Positions 14,287 through 22,783 of a stretch of DNA of 28,881 bases are shown here, in pieces. The stretch is from NCBI GenBank assembly GCA_045632605.1, contig JAZQXA010000155.1, positions 1 to 28,881 of the forward strand, written 5' to 3'. The stretch is from Flemingiibacterium sp045632605 (GTDB lineage: Bacteria > Bacillota > Clostridia > Oscillospirales > CAG-272). Made by a program: the position numbers and the translations under genes. Under the pieces are notes generated by a model that was given only the letters and a program-made list of their open reading frames with translations, was not told where the DNA came from and made no database searches. The stretch's first letter is position 1. Each line of letters opens with the position of its first letter.

Positions 14287-15468
14287 CTAAATATTCATTT
14301 CTTCTTTTACCTGCTTGAAGCAATCCACAATATACAAAATATCTTCTTCGTTAAGCGCCGCTGAAAGCTGTGTACGTATTCTTGCTTTGCCTTTCGGAAC
14401 GACAGGATATGAAAAAGCAACCACATAAACGCCCTTTTCCATCATGCGTTTTGCCATTTCAACAGCCTTATGTTCATCATAAAGCATAATCGGAATAATC
14501 GGCGTACCGCCATCCATAACATCAAGCCCGATTTCTTTGATTTTCTCCGCAAAAAGCTTAGTATTTTTGAAGAGTTTTTCTCTCATTGAAAAATCGTTTT
14601 CAATAATTTCAAGAACCTTCAACGAGCCGGCAGCAACCGCCGGTGCTAAAGTGTTTGAAAACAGATAAGGTCTTGAACGCTGACGGAGCAGGTCGATTAT
14701 CTCTTTTCTTCCCGAAGCAAAGCCGCCCGATGCACCGCCGAGTGCTTTTCCAAATGTTCCTGTTATAATATCAACTTTACCGCGCACTCCGCAGTATTCC
14801 GGTGTACCTCTGCCGGTGTCGCCCATAAAGCCTGCTGCATGGCTGTCGTCCACCATAACAAGTGCATCGTATTCTTGTGCAAGCTCACAAATGCATTTTA
14901 GATTTGCCACAGTTCCGTCCATGGAAAACACACCGTCTGTTGCTATAAGCTTTATACGGCAATTCTTTGCTTCTTCAAGCTTTGAGCGCAAATCTTCCAT
15001 GTCATTATTTTTGTAACGAAATCTTTGAGCCTTACACAGTCTGATTCCGTCTATAATGCTTGCGTGATTTAACTCATCACTGATAATGGCATCTTCGGGG
15101 CCGAGTAAGGTTTCAAAAAGTCCGCCGTTAGCGTCAAAGCATGAGGAATACAAAATTGTATCCTCTGTGCCAAGGAATCTGCTGAGCTTTTCTTCAAGCT
15201 CTTTGTGAAGCTTTTGGGTTCCGCAAATAAATCGTACTGACGAAAGACCATAGCCATAATTATCATAACTCAGCTTTGCGGCTTCGATGATTTCTTTATT
15301 ATTTGCAAGACCGAGATAGTTATTGGCACACATATTTATAACTTCTCTGCCATCATTTAAATTTACCCTTGCCCCCTGAGGAGAGGTAATCACCTTTTCA
15401 TTTTTTGTAAGTCCTTCTTTTTCTATAGTTTCACACACTTCTTTGAAGTATTTTAAAGCTGTTTTCAT
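14287..15468 (-). CDS. kbl: Glycine C-acetyltransferase (2-amino-3-ketobutyrate CoA ligase)
   Basis: A 393-residue PLP enzyme of the alpha-oxoamine synthase family, the usual length for Kbl. It cleaves 2-amino-3-ketobutyrate with CoA to give glycine and acetyl-CoA. Key segments seen are NYLGLANN near residue 50, the HASIIDG segment near 135, DDSHAAGF (~207-214) and the PLP lysine Lys241 in TFGKALGG. The start ATG 15468 follows GAGGAG, and the gene begins 15 nt after the tdh stop, so the two are one operon catalysing threonine breakdown in sequence. Related synthases (BioF, HemA, serine palmitoyltransferase) share the fold, but the adjacent threonine dehydrogenase makes Kbl the best call. The unit ends in a good terminator at 14231-14274. 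Confidence 0.95.
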   Translation of the reverse strand: MKTALKYFKEVCETIEKEGLTKNEKVITSPQGARVNLNDGREVINMCANNYLGLANNKEIIEAAKLSYDNYGYGLSSVRFICGTQKLHKELEEKLSRFLGTEDTILYSSCFDANGGLFETLLGPEDAIISDELNHASIIDGIRLCKAQRFRYKNNDMEDLRSKLEEAKNCRIKLIATDGVFSMDGTVANLKCICELAQEYDALVMVDDSHAAGFMGDTGRGTPEYCGVRGKVDIITGTFGKALGGASGGFASGRKEIIDLLRQRSRPYLFSNTLAPAVAAGSLKVLEIIENDFSMREKLFKNTKLFAEKIKEIGLDVMDGGTPIIPIMLYDEHKAVEMAKRMMEKGVYVVAFSYPVVPKGKARIRTQLSAALNEEDILYIVDCFKQVKEEMNI

Positions 15469-15483
15469 GTTAAATCTCCTCTC

Positions 15484-16515
15484 TTAAAGTGTAGTCCAGT
15501 CAAGAATTACCTTGCCGCACTTACCGCTGTTCATCGCTTCAAATCCTTTTTCGTATTCGGTAATATCCATACGGTGAGTTATTATGTTTGATATATCAAG
15601 TCCGCCCTGAAGCATTGCAGACATTTTATACCATGTTTCATGCATCTCTCTGCCGTATATACCCTTTATAATCAATCCGTTAAATATGATCTTCGACCAG
15701 TCAACCTTGCAGTCGCTTTTTAAAATTCCAAGAAGAGCTATTTTGCCGCCGTGTATCATGTGGTCAATCATTGTGTTAAGAGCAATTTCACTGCCTGACA
15801 TTTCAAGTCCCACGTCAAAGCCCTCTTTTATAGACAGCTTTTCCATAATCGTGGAAAGCTCTTCTTTCGATGTATTTACCGTGTACTTTATGCCAAGTTT
15901 TTTTGCAAGCTCAAGTCTTTCATCGTTAATGTCTGTAATAACAACCCGTCTTGCGCCAACGTGCTTACAAACTGCCGCCGCCATAATTCCTATAGGACCG
16001 GCACCTGTAATAAGAACATCTTCACCGGTAAGTTCGAACGAAAGTGCTGTATGGACAGCATTGCCAAAAGGATCGAAAATGGAATACATCTCTTCAGGAA
16101 TATCCTTTTCACATTTCCTGACATTTTCCTGAGGAATGACCAAATACTGTGCAAACGCACCGTCACGGTTTACTCCAACACCAATTGTATCCTTGCACAG
16201 ATGACCGTTTCCGGCAAGGCAGTTTCTGCATTTTCCGCAGACAATATGCCCCTCACCGGAAACAATCTCTCCGATTTTCCAGTTAGTTACATTGCTTCCC
16301 AGCTCAACAATTTCACCGACATATTCGTGACCTATAACACGGGGCGTTTCTATCGTTTTTTGCGACCACTCGTCCCAGTTATATATGTGTAAATCCGTTC
16401 CGCAAATAGCGGTCTTATGTATTTTTATTTTTACATCATTCCCCCCTACAGTCGGTTCGGCTACATCCTCAAACCATAAACCTTTTTGAGGATATTTTTT
16501 TACAAGAGCTTTCAT
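15484..16515 (-). CDS. tdh: L-threonine 3-dehydrogenase
   Basis: A 343-residue zinc-dependent medium-chain dehydrogenase that oxidises threonine with NAD+ to 2-amino-3-ketobutyrate. Visible features are the catalytic zinc site (Cys38 in AICGTDLH, His63-Glu64 in GHEYVGE), the structural zinc cysteines (Cys93, Cys96, Cys99, Cys107), and the NAD-binding motif ITGAGPIG near residue 170. The length and the N-terminal MKALVKKYPQKGLWFEDV match bacterial Tdh closely. It is the first gene of the tdh-kbl operon; the ribosome binding site AAAGGA lies somewhat far upstream of ATG 16515 (about 10 nt). Transcription is expected from the promoter at 16596-16624. Confidence 0.95.
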   Translation of the reverse strand: MKALVKKYPQKGLWFEDVAEPTVGGNDVKIKIHKTAICGTDLHIYNWDEWSQKTIETPRVIGHEYVGEIVELGSNVTNWKIGEIVSGEGHIVCGKCRNCLAGNGHLCKDTIGVGVNRDGAFAQYLVIPQENVRKCEKDIPEEMYSIFDPFGNAVHTALSFELTGEDVLITGAGPIGIMAAAVCKHVGARRVVITDINDERLELAKKLGIKYTVNTSKEELSTIMEKLSIKEGFDVGLEMSGSEIALNTMIDHMIHGGKIALLGILKSDCKVDWSKIIFNGLIIKGIYGREMHETWYKMSAMLQGGLDISNIITHRMDITEYEKGFEAMNSGKCGKVILDWTTL

Positions 16516-16595
16516 AAATTCATTGTCCTTTCATGATAATTATATGATTTAATGCTTTAACCTTTACAAAGCAAAAATATTATTCACACTTAAAT

Positions 16596-16624
16596 ATTAT
16601 ACACCGATCATAATTTTTTGTCTA
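16596..16624 (-). promoter_or_regulatory. Sigma-A-type promoter of tdh-kbl
   Basis: Minus-strand TAGACA (16619-16624), a 17-bp spacer and a perfect TATAAT (16596-16601). It gives a leader of about 75-80 nt before the tdh ATG. Confidence 0.75.
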
Positions 16625-16668
16625 ATATATATTTCCTATCATTTCAGTTCGGAAAAACTGATAAATGA

Positions 16669-16681
16669 GTTATCGGATAAC
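16669..16681. promoter_or_regulatory. Palindrome GTTATCGGATAAC upstream of the tdh promoter
   Basis: A 13-nt perfect palindrome with a single central base, located about 45 bp upstream of the tdh -35 box. A second, shorter inverted repeat (TCAGTT-N6-AACTGA, 16644-16661) lies between it and the promoter. An activator or repressor site is possible but not assignable to a regulator. Confidence 0.3.
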
Positions 16682-16726
16682 CGTTTCATGAAAATGTGTT
16701 CGCAGCTCTTATCTTCTTACAAAGCA

Positions 16727-16755
16727 AATGCTCGCCTGTTTTACAGACGAGCATT
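16727..16755 (-). terminator. Hairpin downstream of spoIVB, probable terminator
   Basis: An 8-bp stem (16727-16734 with 16748-16755), then one mismatch and 4 further pairs, starts 14 nt beyond the spoIVB stop. The minus-strand tail is only partly T-rich (TTTGCTTTG), so its strength is uncertain. Confidence 0.6.
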
Positions 16756-16768
16756 CTTCTTGTTTGAT

Positions 16769-17962
16769 TTATCCTGCCGATGCAAGCATATTCTCAATAA
16801 AAATACCATACCCACGTGACGGGTCGTTAATGAGGACATGAGTTACGGCTCCGATTAACTTTCCGTCCTGAACCAGCGGACTGCCTGACATTCCCTGAAC
16901 AATTCCGCCCGTACATTCGAGCAGTGCGGGGTCTGTTACCGTAACAACAAAATTCTTGATATGCCGTCCGGAATGGTCAATATTCGATATATTTACCTTG
17001 TACTTTCTAACACCGTCGCAGTCGGTCGTACACCAAACCTCTGCTTCACCCTCGTGAATCTCGCTCGACAATGCTATCGGCAGTGCTTCGCTTCCGATAC
17101 CTTCCGGATACTCGCTGAATACGCCGTAAACGCCGCATTCATTGTTACCGAAAATCGTTCCTATTTTTCCCGAACTGAAATATCCTTTTAGTTCCCCGGG
17201 CATCCCCGGTTGACCTTTTACAACATCGCTTATCGCCACATTGACGACCGTTCCGCGAGTCAGCTCAACAAGCTCACCCGTGTCCACGTCACAAATTCCG
17301 TGTCCAAGTCCGGCAAAGCTGCCGACTTCGGGTTCAATATACGTCACAGTACCGATCCCGGCAGTGCTGTCGCGTATCAGTAAACCCGTTTTGTATTTTC
17401 CGTCAGTTTCGGATATAACAGGCGTAACATTTATAGTAAGCTCCTTGTCGCTCCGATATACCGTAAACTCAATAGGCTTACCCTCGCTCGCACTCACAAG
17501 TTCCGATACCTCCTCGGCTTCGCTTACCGCCATTCCGTTTACCGCACGTATTATATCCTTTTCCATAAATCCCGCATCTCTCGCCGGACTTACCGTCTTT
17601 CCTGCACTGCTCACATCCCCAACCCCGATGACTGTAACTCCGTGTGAATACAGCTTCACTCCAAACGGCACACCGCCGGGTATAAGATTAACGTCCCCTA
17701 TAACGGTTACGTCAACCGATTTTATCGGTACAGCACCGAAGAGCTTAACGTCTTGTGTCGTTCGAAAAACAGAGTTGTTTTTGCCGGATGCAAGAACTTC
17801 TGCAGCCTCGCCGTCAAAAATCGGCGAAAGTGCTTCCGTGTCCCCGGCACGTGCAGTTATACTGTCGGGAACAGCCGCATCGCATATCCCCACAAAAACC
17901 GCGGCGGCACACAAAAGCGACAGTACCGCCGTGGATAGAATTTTCAGCTTTTTCGCTCTCAT
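16769..17962 (-). CDS. spoIVB: SpoIVB sporulation peptidase
   Basis: A 397-residue serine peptidase. In Bacillus it is secreted from the forespore into the space between the membranes and cleaves SpoIVFA, which triggers pro-sigma-K activation. ATG 17962 follows GGAGA. Residues 1-30 form an N-terminal signal/anchor segment. A PDZ domain covers ~95-185 (ARDAGFMEKDIIRAVNG). The peptidase domain follows, with the catalytic triad visible at spacing close to the B. subtilis enzyme: His221 in GLGHGI, Asp344 in VTDP, and Ser359 in GGIVQGMSGSP. This is strong evidence that the organism makes, or recently made, endospores. In Bacillus and most clostridia spoIVB is followed directly by spo0A; here tdh-kbl follow instead. 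No sigma-G promoter could be assigned with confidence. Confidence 0.96.
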   Translation of the reverse strand: MRAKKLKILSTAVLSLLCAAAVFVGICDAAVPDSITARAGDTEALSPIFDGEAAEVLASGKNNSVFRTTQDVKLFGAVPIKSVDVTVIGDVNLIPGGVPFGVKLYSHGVTVIGVGDVSSAGKTVSPARDAGFMEKDIIRAVNGMAVSEAEEVSELVSASEGKPIEFTVYRSDKELTINVTPVISETDGKYKTGLLIRDSTAGIGTVTYIEPEVGSFAGLGHGICDVDTGELVELTRGTVVNVAISDVVKGQPGMPGELKGYFSSGKIGTIFGNNECGVYGVFSEYPEGIGSEALPIALSSEIHEGEAEVWCTTDCDGVRKYKVNISNIDHSGRHIKNFVVTVTDPALLECTGGIVQGMSGSPLVQDGKLIGAVTHVLINDPSRGYGIFIENMLASAG

Positions 17963-18253
17963 TAAATGTTCTCCGAAATAAAAAAGTTATTTGCGGCGAA
18001 AATTCACCGCGAATCTAATTTGCGCATAAGACGCTGATTTATGAGTAACAATATTTGTCCCGTAAGGATGTTTATACTCGCATTGTATTGTAAACGTATT
18101 TTTTCGTTTATCGGAGCGGATAAGTAAAAATTTACACATTCTTAACACCAAATCGCAGGAGATAATTTATAATATAACATATCTCATATTGGAACATTTT
18201 TCATGAATATACGTCCTAAATATACACAAAACCCTAAATTTAGGAGGATTGAT

Positions 18254-19375
18254 ATGCAAAAAAACAAGCGCAAGCCCAAAAACTTCAGCTTATCTGATAT
18301 TTTTCGCAAAAAACGCGTAATAATACCTCTTGCACTCTTGCTTGCAGTAATATTTATGTACTCGGTATTCGTGTTTTCGAGCATTCCGTTTATAAAATAC
18401 TGGCGAACGATTTACATAGAAACGGCAATGACCACTGCAGACCATCAATGGCTCGCCACAGCGTTTATACCCAAATATATCATAGACGATGTCATGAGTC
18501 AGAAAACCGACACTTCCGAAGTCATCGGCGGAGAGGATTTTCTTAACAATTCCGACGAGGTGCCAGAGGATGAATATCCCGACGATATTCTCGGACAAAA
18601 TGAACTCAAGGTCGGCGACACAGACTACGCCGGATATACGGTGATTATAAATGATATCGAACAAGGACTCGTCGTTTCGGAAATAACCGGAAGCTCATAT
18701 AAAGGACTCGTCATGCTCGTCGATGACCCGGAGAGAGTATATCTCGGCTCAACACCGTACAAGCATACAGAGGGACTGCGTATCAAAAAAATGATGGAGC
18801 ATCACGGAGCAATAGCCGGCATAAACGCAAGCGGCTTCTCTGACCCTAACGACTCGGGACACGGCGGAGATATTATCGGACTTTCGTTTTCCGAGGGAGA
18901 ATTTTGGGGCACGGCGGTAGATTATTATGGGGCTGTACTCATGACAGAGGATAATAAGCTCGTTGTCGGAAATGTGCGCGATTGGCAGAACTATGACATT
19001 CGTGCCGGAATACAGTTCGGTCCCGTACTGATTGCAGATGGTAAATCGCAGATTGAAGGCTCCGGAGGCTACGGTATACAGCCGCGCACCGCAATAGGTC
19101 AGCGAGAGGACGGAGTTATCGTCTTTATCGTAATCGATGGCAGACAGCCGACCTGGAGCATCGGATGTACGCTTGGCGACATGGTTGAGGTACTCCAAAA
19201 ATACGGAGTTATCAATGCCGCCTGCTGTGACGGCGGTTCAAGCAGTGTTTTAGCTTATAATAACGAGGTTTTAAATAAAAACAGCTCTCTCAATCCAACC
19301 TACGGCAGAAGATTGCCAAATGCATGGCTCGTTGCCCCAAAAGAAACAGCGGAGGACTCAAGCGGTGAACAGTAA
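18254..19375 (+). CDS. Membrane-anchored phosphodiester glycosidase (NAGPA-domain) protein
   Basis: A 373-residue protein; ATG 18254 has AGGAGG 6 nt upstream and is preferred over ATG 18203. A basic N-terminus (~1-30) is followed by one transmembrane segment (~31-52), so the rest is probably extracellular. The C-terminal ~250 residues carry the NAGPA/phosphodiester glycosidase fold: AIAGINASGF, GGDIIGLSF, FGPVLIADG, QPRTAIGQREDG and the AACCDGGSSS loop. Mammalian NAGPA removes GlcNAc from phosphodiesters; bacterial relatives are linked to exopolysaccharide or wall polymer processing and, in some cases, sporulation (YdhB/CwlP-type contexts vary). The substrate here is unknown. The gene overlaps tadA by 11 nt. 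A TATAAT-like box is at 18168-18173 but lacks a matching -35. Confidence 0.8.
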   Translation: MQKNKRKPKNFSLSDIFRKKRVIIPLALLLAVIFMYSVFVFSSIPFIKYWRTIYIETAMTTADHQWLATAFIPKYIIDDVMSQKTDTSEVIGGEDFLNNSDEVPEDEYPDDILGQNELKVGDTDYAGYTVIINDIEQGLVVSEITGSSYKGLVMLVDDPERVYLGSTPYKHTEGLRIKKMMEHHGAIAGINASGFSDPNDSGHGGDIIGLSFSEGEFWGTAVDYYGAVLMTEDNKLVVGNVRDWQNYDIRAGIQFGPVLIADGKSQIEGSGGYGIQPRTAIGQREDGVIVFIVIDGRQPTWSIGCTLGDMVEVLQKYGVINAACCDGGSSSVLAYNNEVLNKNSSLNPTYGRRLPNAWLVAPKETAEDSSGEQ

Positions 19376-19826
19376 CGGTGAAAAATTCATGCGCCGTGCG
19401 ATTGAGCTTGCCGAAGAAGCGGCTTCACTCGGCGAAGTTCCGGTCGGTGCTGTTATCGTAATGGACGGCGAAATTGTATCCGAAGCATACAACCGACGCG
19501 AAATTGACAAAAATGCCACCGCGCACGCAGAGCTGCTTGCGATTGACGCCGCCTGCAAAAAGCTTGGCGGATGGCGACTGCACAAATGTGAGCTTTACGG
19601 CACGCTCGAGCCCTGCCCGATGTGTGCCGGCGCTATCGTAAATTCACGCATCAAGCGAGTTGTAATCGGTTCAAAGGATTCAAAAGCCGGTGCGCTCGGA
19701 AGTCTTATTAATCTTAACTTCTATCCGCTTAATCATAAGCCGGAAGTAATATTCGGCGTACTTGAGCGGGAAGCAACAGAATTGCTTCAAAAGTTTTTCA
19801 GGCAGCTCCGTGAGAAAAAAGGATAA
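19365..19826 (+). CDS. tadA: tRNA-specific adenosine deaminase TadA
   Basis: A 153-residue cytidine-deaminase-fold enzyme that converts the wobble adenosine of tRNA-Arg(ACG) to inosine; normal length. The catalytic zinc site is complete: His54 and Glu56 in AHAELLAI, and Cys84 and Cys87 in PCPMCAGAI. The end FFRQLREKK is also typical. I assign GTG 19365 as the start because GGAGG lies 9 nt upstream (19351-19355) and the next in-frame ATG at 19389 would remove conserved N-terminal helix residues and lacks a site. The start lies inside the end of the preceding gene, so translation is coupled to a surface protein of unrelated function. A strong terminator follows. Confidence 0.95.
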   Translation: MNSNGEKFMRRAIELAEEAASLGEVPVGAVIVMDGEIVSEAYNRREIDKNATAHAELLAIDAACKKLGGWRLHKCELYGTLEPCPMCAGAIVNSRIKRVVIGSKDSKAGALGSLINLNFYPLNHKPEVIFGVLEREATELLQKFFRQLREKKG

Positions 19827-19856
19827 GTTTTCAATCATACTAAAAGATTTTAACAT

Positions 19857-19893
19857 ACGCTCGGAAAAATCGACATTCCGAGCGTGTTTTTTT
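19857..19893 (+). terminator. Intrinsic terminator after tadA
   Basis: A 10-bp perfect stem (19857-19866 with 19876-19885), a 9-nt loop, then G and T7. It ends the glycosidase-tadA unit. Confidence 0.93.
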
Positions 19894-19917
19894 GTGAAAT
19901 ATTTTCCGTATTCCCAC

Positions 19918-19946
19918 TTGTAGAAAAGAAAGAGTTGTGGTATAAT
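19918..19946 (+). promoter_or_regulatory. Sigma-A-type promoter of the apgM-lepB-rbgA gene run
   Basis: TTGTAG (19918-19923), a 17-bp spacer and a perfect TATAAT (19941-19946). It sits right after the tadA terminator and about 60 bp before the apgM start. Confidence 0.72.
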
Positions 19947-20012
19947 ATATAATGAGTATTTATGCTTTTGCATAACTCAAAAACAACAGATTTTGATTAT
20001 GAGGAATTCTTT

Positions 20013-21224
20013 ATGAAATATCTTGTTTTACTCTGCGACGGAATGGCAGACTATAAAATCGAAGCTCTCGGCGACAAAACTCCCATGGCAGCGGCAAATA
20101 AGCCGATGATGGATGAGCTTGCCAAAAAAGCTCTCGCCGGCACTGTTTCAAACGTCCCCGAAGGAATGGTTCCCGAATCTGACACAGCCAATATCGCCGT
20201 GCTCTCATATGACCCGAAAATTTACTCTAAGGGACGCTCTCCGCTTGAAGCTGTTTCAATGGGACTCACAATGCGCCCCGAAGACACAGCTTATCGCTGT
20301 AATGTTGTAACAATCAGCGAGGAGGAAGAAGACTACGACGACAAAATCATGCTCGACCATTCTGCCGATGAAATCACCACCGCAGAAGCAAGTGAGCTTA
20401 TCCGTGCCGTCGAGGAACATTTCGGAACTGAATTCCGTCATTTCTATACGGGCGTCAGCTACCGTCACTGCATGATTTGGAACAACACGCCAAGTGAATA
20501 TAATTTCATGCGTCCGCACGATATCCTCGGTCGTAAAATCAAAGAATATCTTCCGAGCGGAGAGGCAGGCAAGCCGTTTTACGAGCTTATGCGCGCAAGC
20601 TACGATATTCTGAATCACCATCCGATAAACGAGGCTCGCCGTGCACGCGGTCTGCGCCCGGCAAACTCAATCTGGCTCTGGAGTCCCGGAAAGAAGCCCG
20701 CACTTCCCAATTTCTACGAAAAATGGGGTCTGCGCGGTGCGGTAATCTCTGCGGTTGACTTGATAAAGGGTATCGGACTCTGCGCAGGTATGCAGTCCAT
20801 CGACGTCGAAGGCGCAACCGGTAATGTACACACAAACTTCTCCGGCAAGGCTGATGCCGCAATCGAAGCCTTCGAAAATGAAAAGGATTTCGTTTATATC
20901 CACGTTGAAGCTCCCGACGAATGCGGTCACAGAGCCGAGCTCGACAATAAAATCCTTTCAATCGAAAGAATCGACGAGCTTATTCTCCGTCCCGTTTACG
21001 ACTACCTTGTGTCAACCGGTGAAGACTTTAAAATAATGATTCTTCCCGACCATCCGACCCCTCTCGTACTCCGTACACACTCAATGGAGCCCGTTCCGTT
21101 CATCATCTATTCTTCGAAAGAGGAAAAGGACGGTGTTGACACATTCACCGAAGAAACCTGTGAAGCGAAGGGCTTCTATCTTGAGCACGGCTATGACCTG
21201 CTCTCCTATATGATTGAAAAATAA
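20013..21224 (+). CDS. apgM: Cofactor-independent phosphoglycerate mutase, archaeal (ApgM) type
   Basis: A 403-residue alkaline-phosphatase-superfamily enzyme that interconverts 3- and 2-phosphoglycerate without 2,3-bisphosphoglycerate. ATG 20013 (GAGGA 7 nt upstream) is chosen because the conserved N-terminus KYLVLLCDGMADY begins there. The metal/active-site elements visible are Asp9 (CDGMAD), Ser56-Asp57 in ESDTANIAVLSYDP, HVEAPDECGHRAE in the C-terminal half and LPDHPTPL near the end. Length ~400 fits the ApgM class rather than the ~510-residue GpmI class. Bacterial members are sometimes annotated as putative homoserine kinases, and threonine synthase lies later in the same gene run, so a ThrH-like or homoserine kinase role is a real alternative worth keeping in mind. 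Confidence 0.85.
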   Translation: MKYLVLLCDGMADYKIEALGDKTPMAAANKPMMDELAKKALAGTVSNVPEGMVPESDTANIAVLSYDPKIYSKGRSPLEAVSMGLTMRPEDTAYRCNVVTISEEEEDYDDKIMLDHSADEITTAEASELIRAVEEHFGTEFRHFYTGVSYRHCMIWNNTPSEYNFMRPHDILGRKIKEYLPSGEAGKPFYELMRASYDILNHHPINEARRARGLRPANSIWLWSPGKKPALPNFYEKWGLRGAVISAVDLIKGIGLCAGMQSIDVEGATGNVHTNFSGKADAAIEAFENEKDFVYIHVEAPDECGHRAELDNKILSIERIDELILRPVYDYLVSTGEDFKIMILPDHPTPLVLRTHSMEPVPFIIYSSKEEKDGVDTFTEETCEAKGFYLEHGYDLLSYMIEK

Positions 21225-21246
21225 TGCCCCGAAAGGAGATACAGTA

Positions 21247-21837
21247 ATGACTCCGAACATAAAAGAACACGAAGAAAACACGCCGTCCCCATCCGGTGCT
21301 ATGAAGCTCATGCGTGAGCTTTACGACTGGATTGAAATATTTGTAATAACGATATCGGTTATTTTGCTTATATTCACATTTGTAATAAGAATTGCATACG
21401 TTGACGGCCCGTCTATGAATAATACCCTGCATGACAAGGATACCCTTGCCGTCAGCAACCTTTTCTATACTCCGAAAAACGGGGATATAGTCGTGTTCCA
21501 ATCTCCCGACAGCGGAATTGAAGGCGGTATCGTAAAGCGAGTTATCGCAACCGAGGGACAGACCGTCGATATTGATTTCGCTACATGGACAGTATGGGTT
21601 GACGGCGTAGAGCTTGACGAACCGTATGTCAATTACCTTGCCGGACTCTATATGCGCGAGGACGACGTTGAATTCCCCCTTACCGTTCCCGAAGGACACA
21701 TCTTTGTAATGGGCGATAACCGTAACTTTTCAAACGACAGCCGCGGAAGCCGAATCGGTTGTGTTGACACGCGCTTTGTTTTCGGACGTGTACTTTTCCG
21801 CATAACACCCCTGTCACAGTTTGGAAAAATCGATTAA
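21247..21837 (+). CDS. lepB: Signal peptidase I
   Basis: A 196-residue type I signal peptidase that cleaves signal peptides on the outer face of the membrane. ATG 21247 follows AGGAG and lies 22 nt after the apgM stop. A short cytosolic N-terminus is followed by a single membrane segment (~28-50). The catalytic Ser56 is in the GPSMNNTL motif and the general-base Lys97 in VKRVIATEG; box E (GDNRNFSNDSRGSR) is near residue 158. The size and single anchor match the Gram-positive SipS type. It heads the lepB-rbgA-rnhB-yraN order common in Firmicutes. Confidence 0.96.
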   Translation: MTPNIKEHEENTPSPSGAMKLMRELYDWIEIFVITISVILLIFTFVIRIAYVDGPSMNNTLHDKDTLAVSNLFYTPKNGDIVVFQSPDSGIEGGIVKRVIATEGQTVDIDFATWTVWVDGVELDEPYVNYLAGLYMREDDVEFPLTVPEGHIFVMGDNRNFSNDSRGSRIGCVDTRFVFGRVLFRITPLSQFGKID

Positions 21838-21881
21838 ACTTTTTTAGGTTACCCAACATCAAACAACAAGGAGGCAGAACA

Positions 21882-22757
21882 ATGCCATCTGATATAATCC
21901 AGTGGTTTCCCGGTCACATGGCGAAAACCAAGCGGCTTATCACCGAATGTCTGCCGCTTGTCGATATTGTAATCGAAATACTTGATGCCCGTATACCCCA
22001 AAGCTCGAAGAATCCCGATTTGGAACGTCTTTGCGAAAACAAACCGCGCCTTACGGTGCTGAGTAAATCCGGACTTGCCGACCCGGAGATAAGCAAACTC
22101 TGGCATGATTATTATAAATCGCAAGGCAAGGAAGCAATTTTCTACGACTGCCACGGCGGTGATAATCTTAACGCCATTGCCCCTGCGGTAAAACGTATAC
22201 TCGAAGAAAAAATTGACCGTTATGAATCCAAAGGCATGACCGGTCGCCGACTCAAGGCAATGATGGTAGGTATACCAAACGTCGGAAAATCTTCGCTTAT
22301 AAATAAGCTTGCCGGCTCGGGCAAAGCCAAAGTTGAAGACCGTCCCGGCGTTACTCGCACAAAGCAGTGGATACCCACGACTATCGGCATTGACTTACTC
22401 GATATGCCCGGCGTACTCTGGCCTAAATTCGAAGACAGAATCGTCGGAGAAAACCTTGCCATGACGGGCGCAATCAAGGACGATATCCTCGATACGGAGC
22501 ATATTGCAATTCTGCTCGTGGGAAGACTGCGAAAAGTCGCCCCAGATAAGCTCTCGGCGCGCTATAAGCTCGGCGAAATGTCGCAATATGAGGACCTCGC
22601 CGACTGGGAGCTTTTTGAAGTTATCGGCAAAAAACGCGGATTCCTCATCTCGGGGGGCGAAATTAATTATGAGCGTACCGCCGCAATGCTGCTTGATGAA
22701 TTCCGCGGTGCAAAAATCGGACGTATTACTCTCGAGCTCCCGCCAATTAATAAATAA
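21882..22757 (+). CDS. rbgA: Ribosome biogenesis GTPase RbgA (YlqF)
   Basis: A 291-residue circularly permuted GTPase needed for late 50S subunit assembly. AAGGAGG precedes ATG 21882. The N-terminus IQWFPGHMAK and VDARIPQSS-type segment (here LDARIPQSS) are diagnostic, followed by the permuted G motifs: G4 near 61-64, G1/P-loop GIPNVGKSS (~130-138), G3 DMPG, and the ANTAR-like C-terminal RNA-binding domain (GEINYERTA). The G4 motif is odd: B. subtilis has NKAD where this protein has SKSG, losing both the Asn and the Asp that recognise guanine. Other motifs are intact, so this is not an obvious pseudogene. Confidence 0.95.
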   Translation: MPSDIIQWFPGHMAKTKRLITECLPLVDIVIEILDARIPQSSKNPDLERLCENKPRLTVLSKSGLADPEISKLWHDYYKSQGKEAIFYDCHGGDNLNAIAPAVKRILEEKIDRYESKGMTGRRLKAMMVGIPNVGKSSLINKLAGSGKAKVEDRPGVTRTKQWIPTTIGIDLLDMPGVLWPKFEDRIVGENLAMTGAIKDDILDTEHIAILLVGRLRKVAPDKLSARYKLGEMSQYEDLADWELFEVIGKKRGFLISGGEINYERTAAMLLDEFRGAKIGRITLELPPINK

Positions 22758-22783
22758 ACTCATTTTCGGGGAGGATTAAAACA

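Noticed and set aside
17963..18253. Sigma-G or sigma-F promoter for spoIVB
   Set aside because: A GTATA-N15-CAAATATT arrangement was noticed upstream on the minus strand, but the -10 part fits the CATnnTA consensus too poorly to report as a feature.
19827..20012. Possible SRP RNA (ffs) gene after tadA, a common Firmicute arrangement
   Set aside because: The gap holds only a terminator, a promoter and a short leader; there is no GGTGC...GGAA-type tetraloop structure or space for the RNA.
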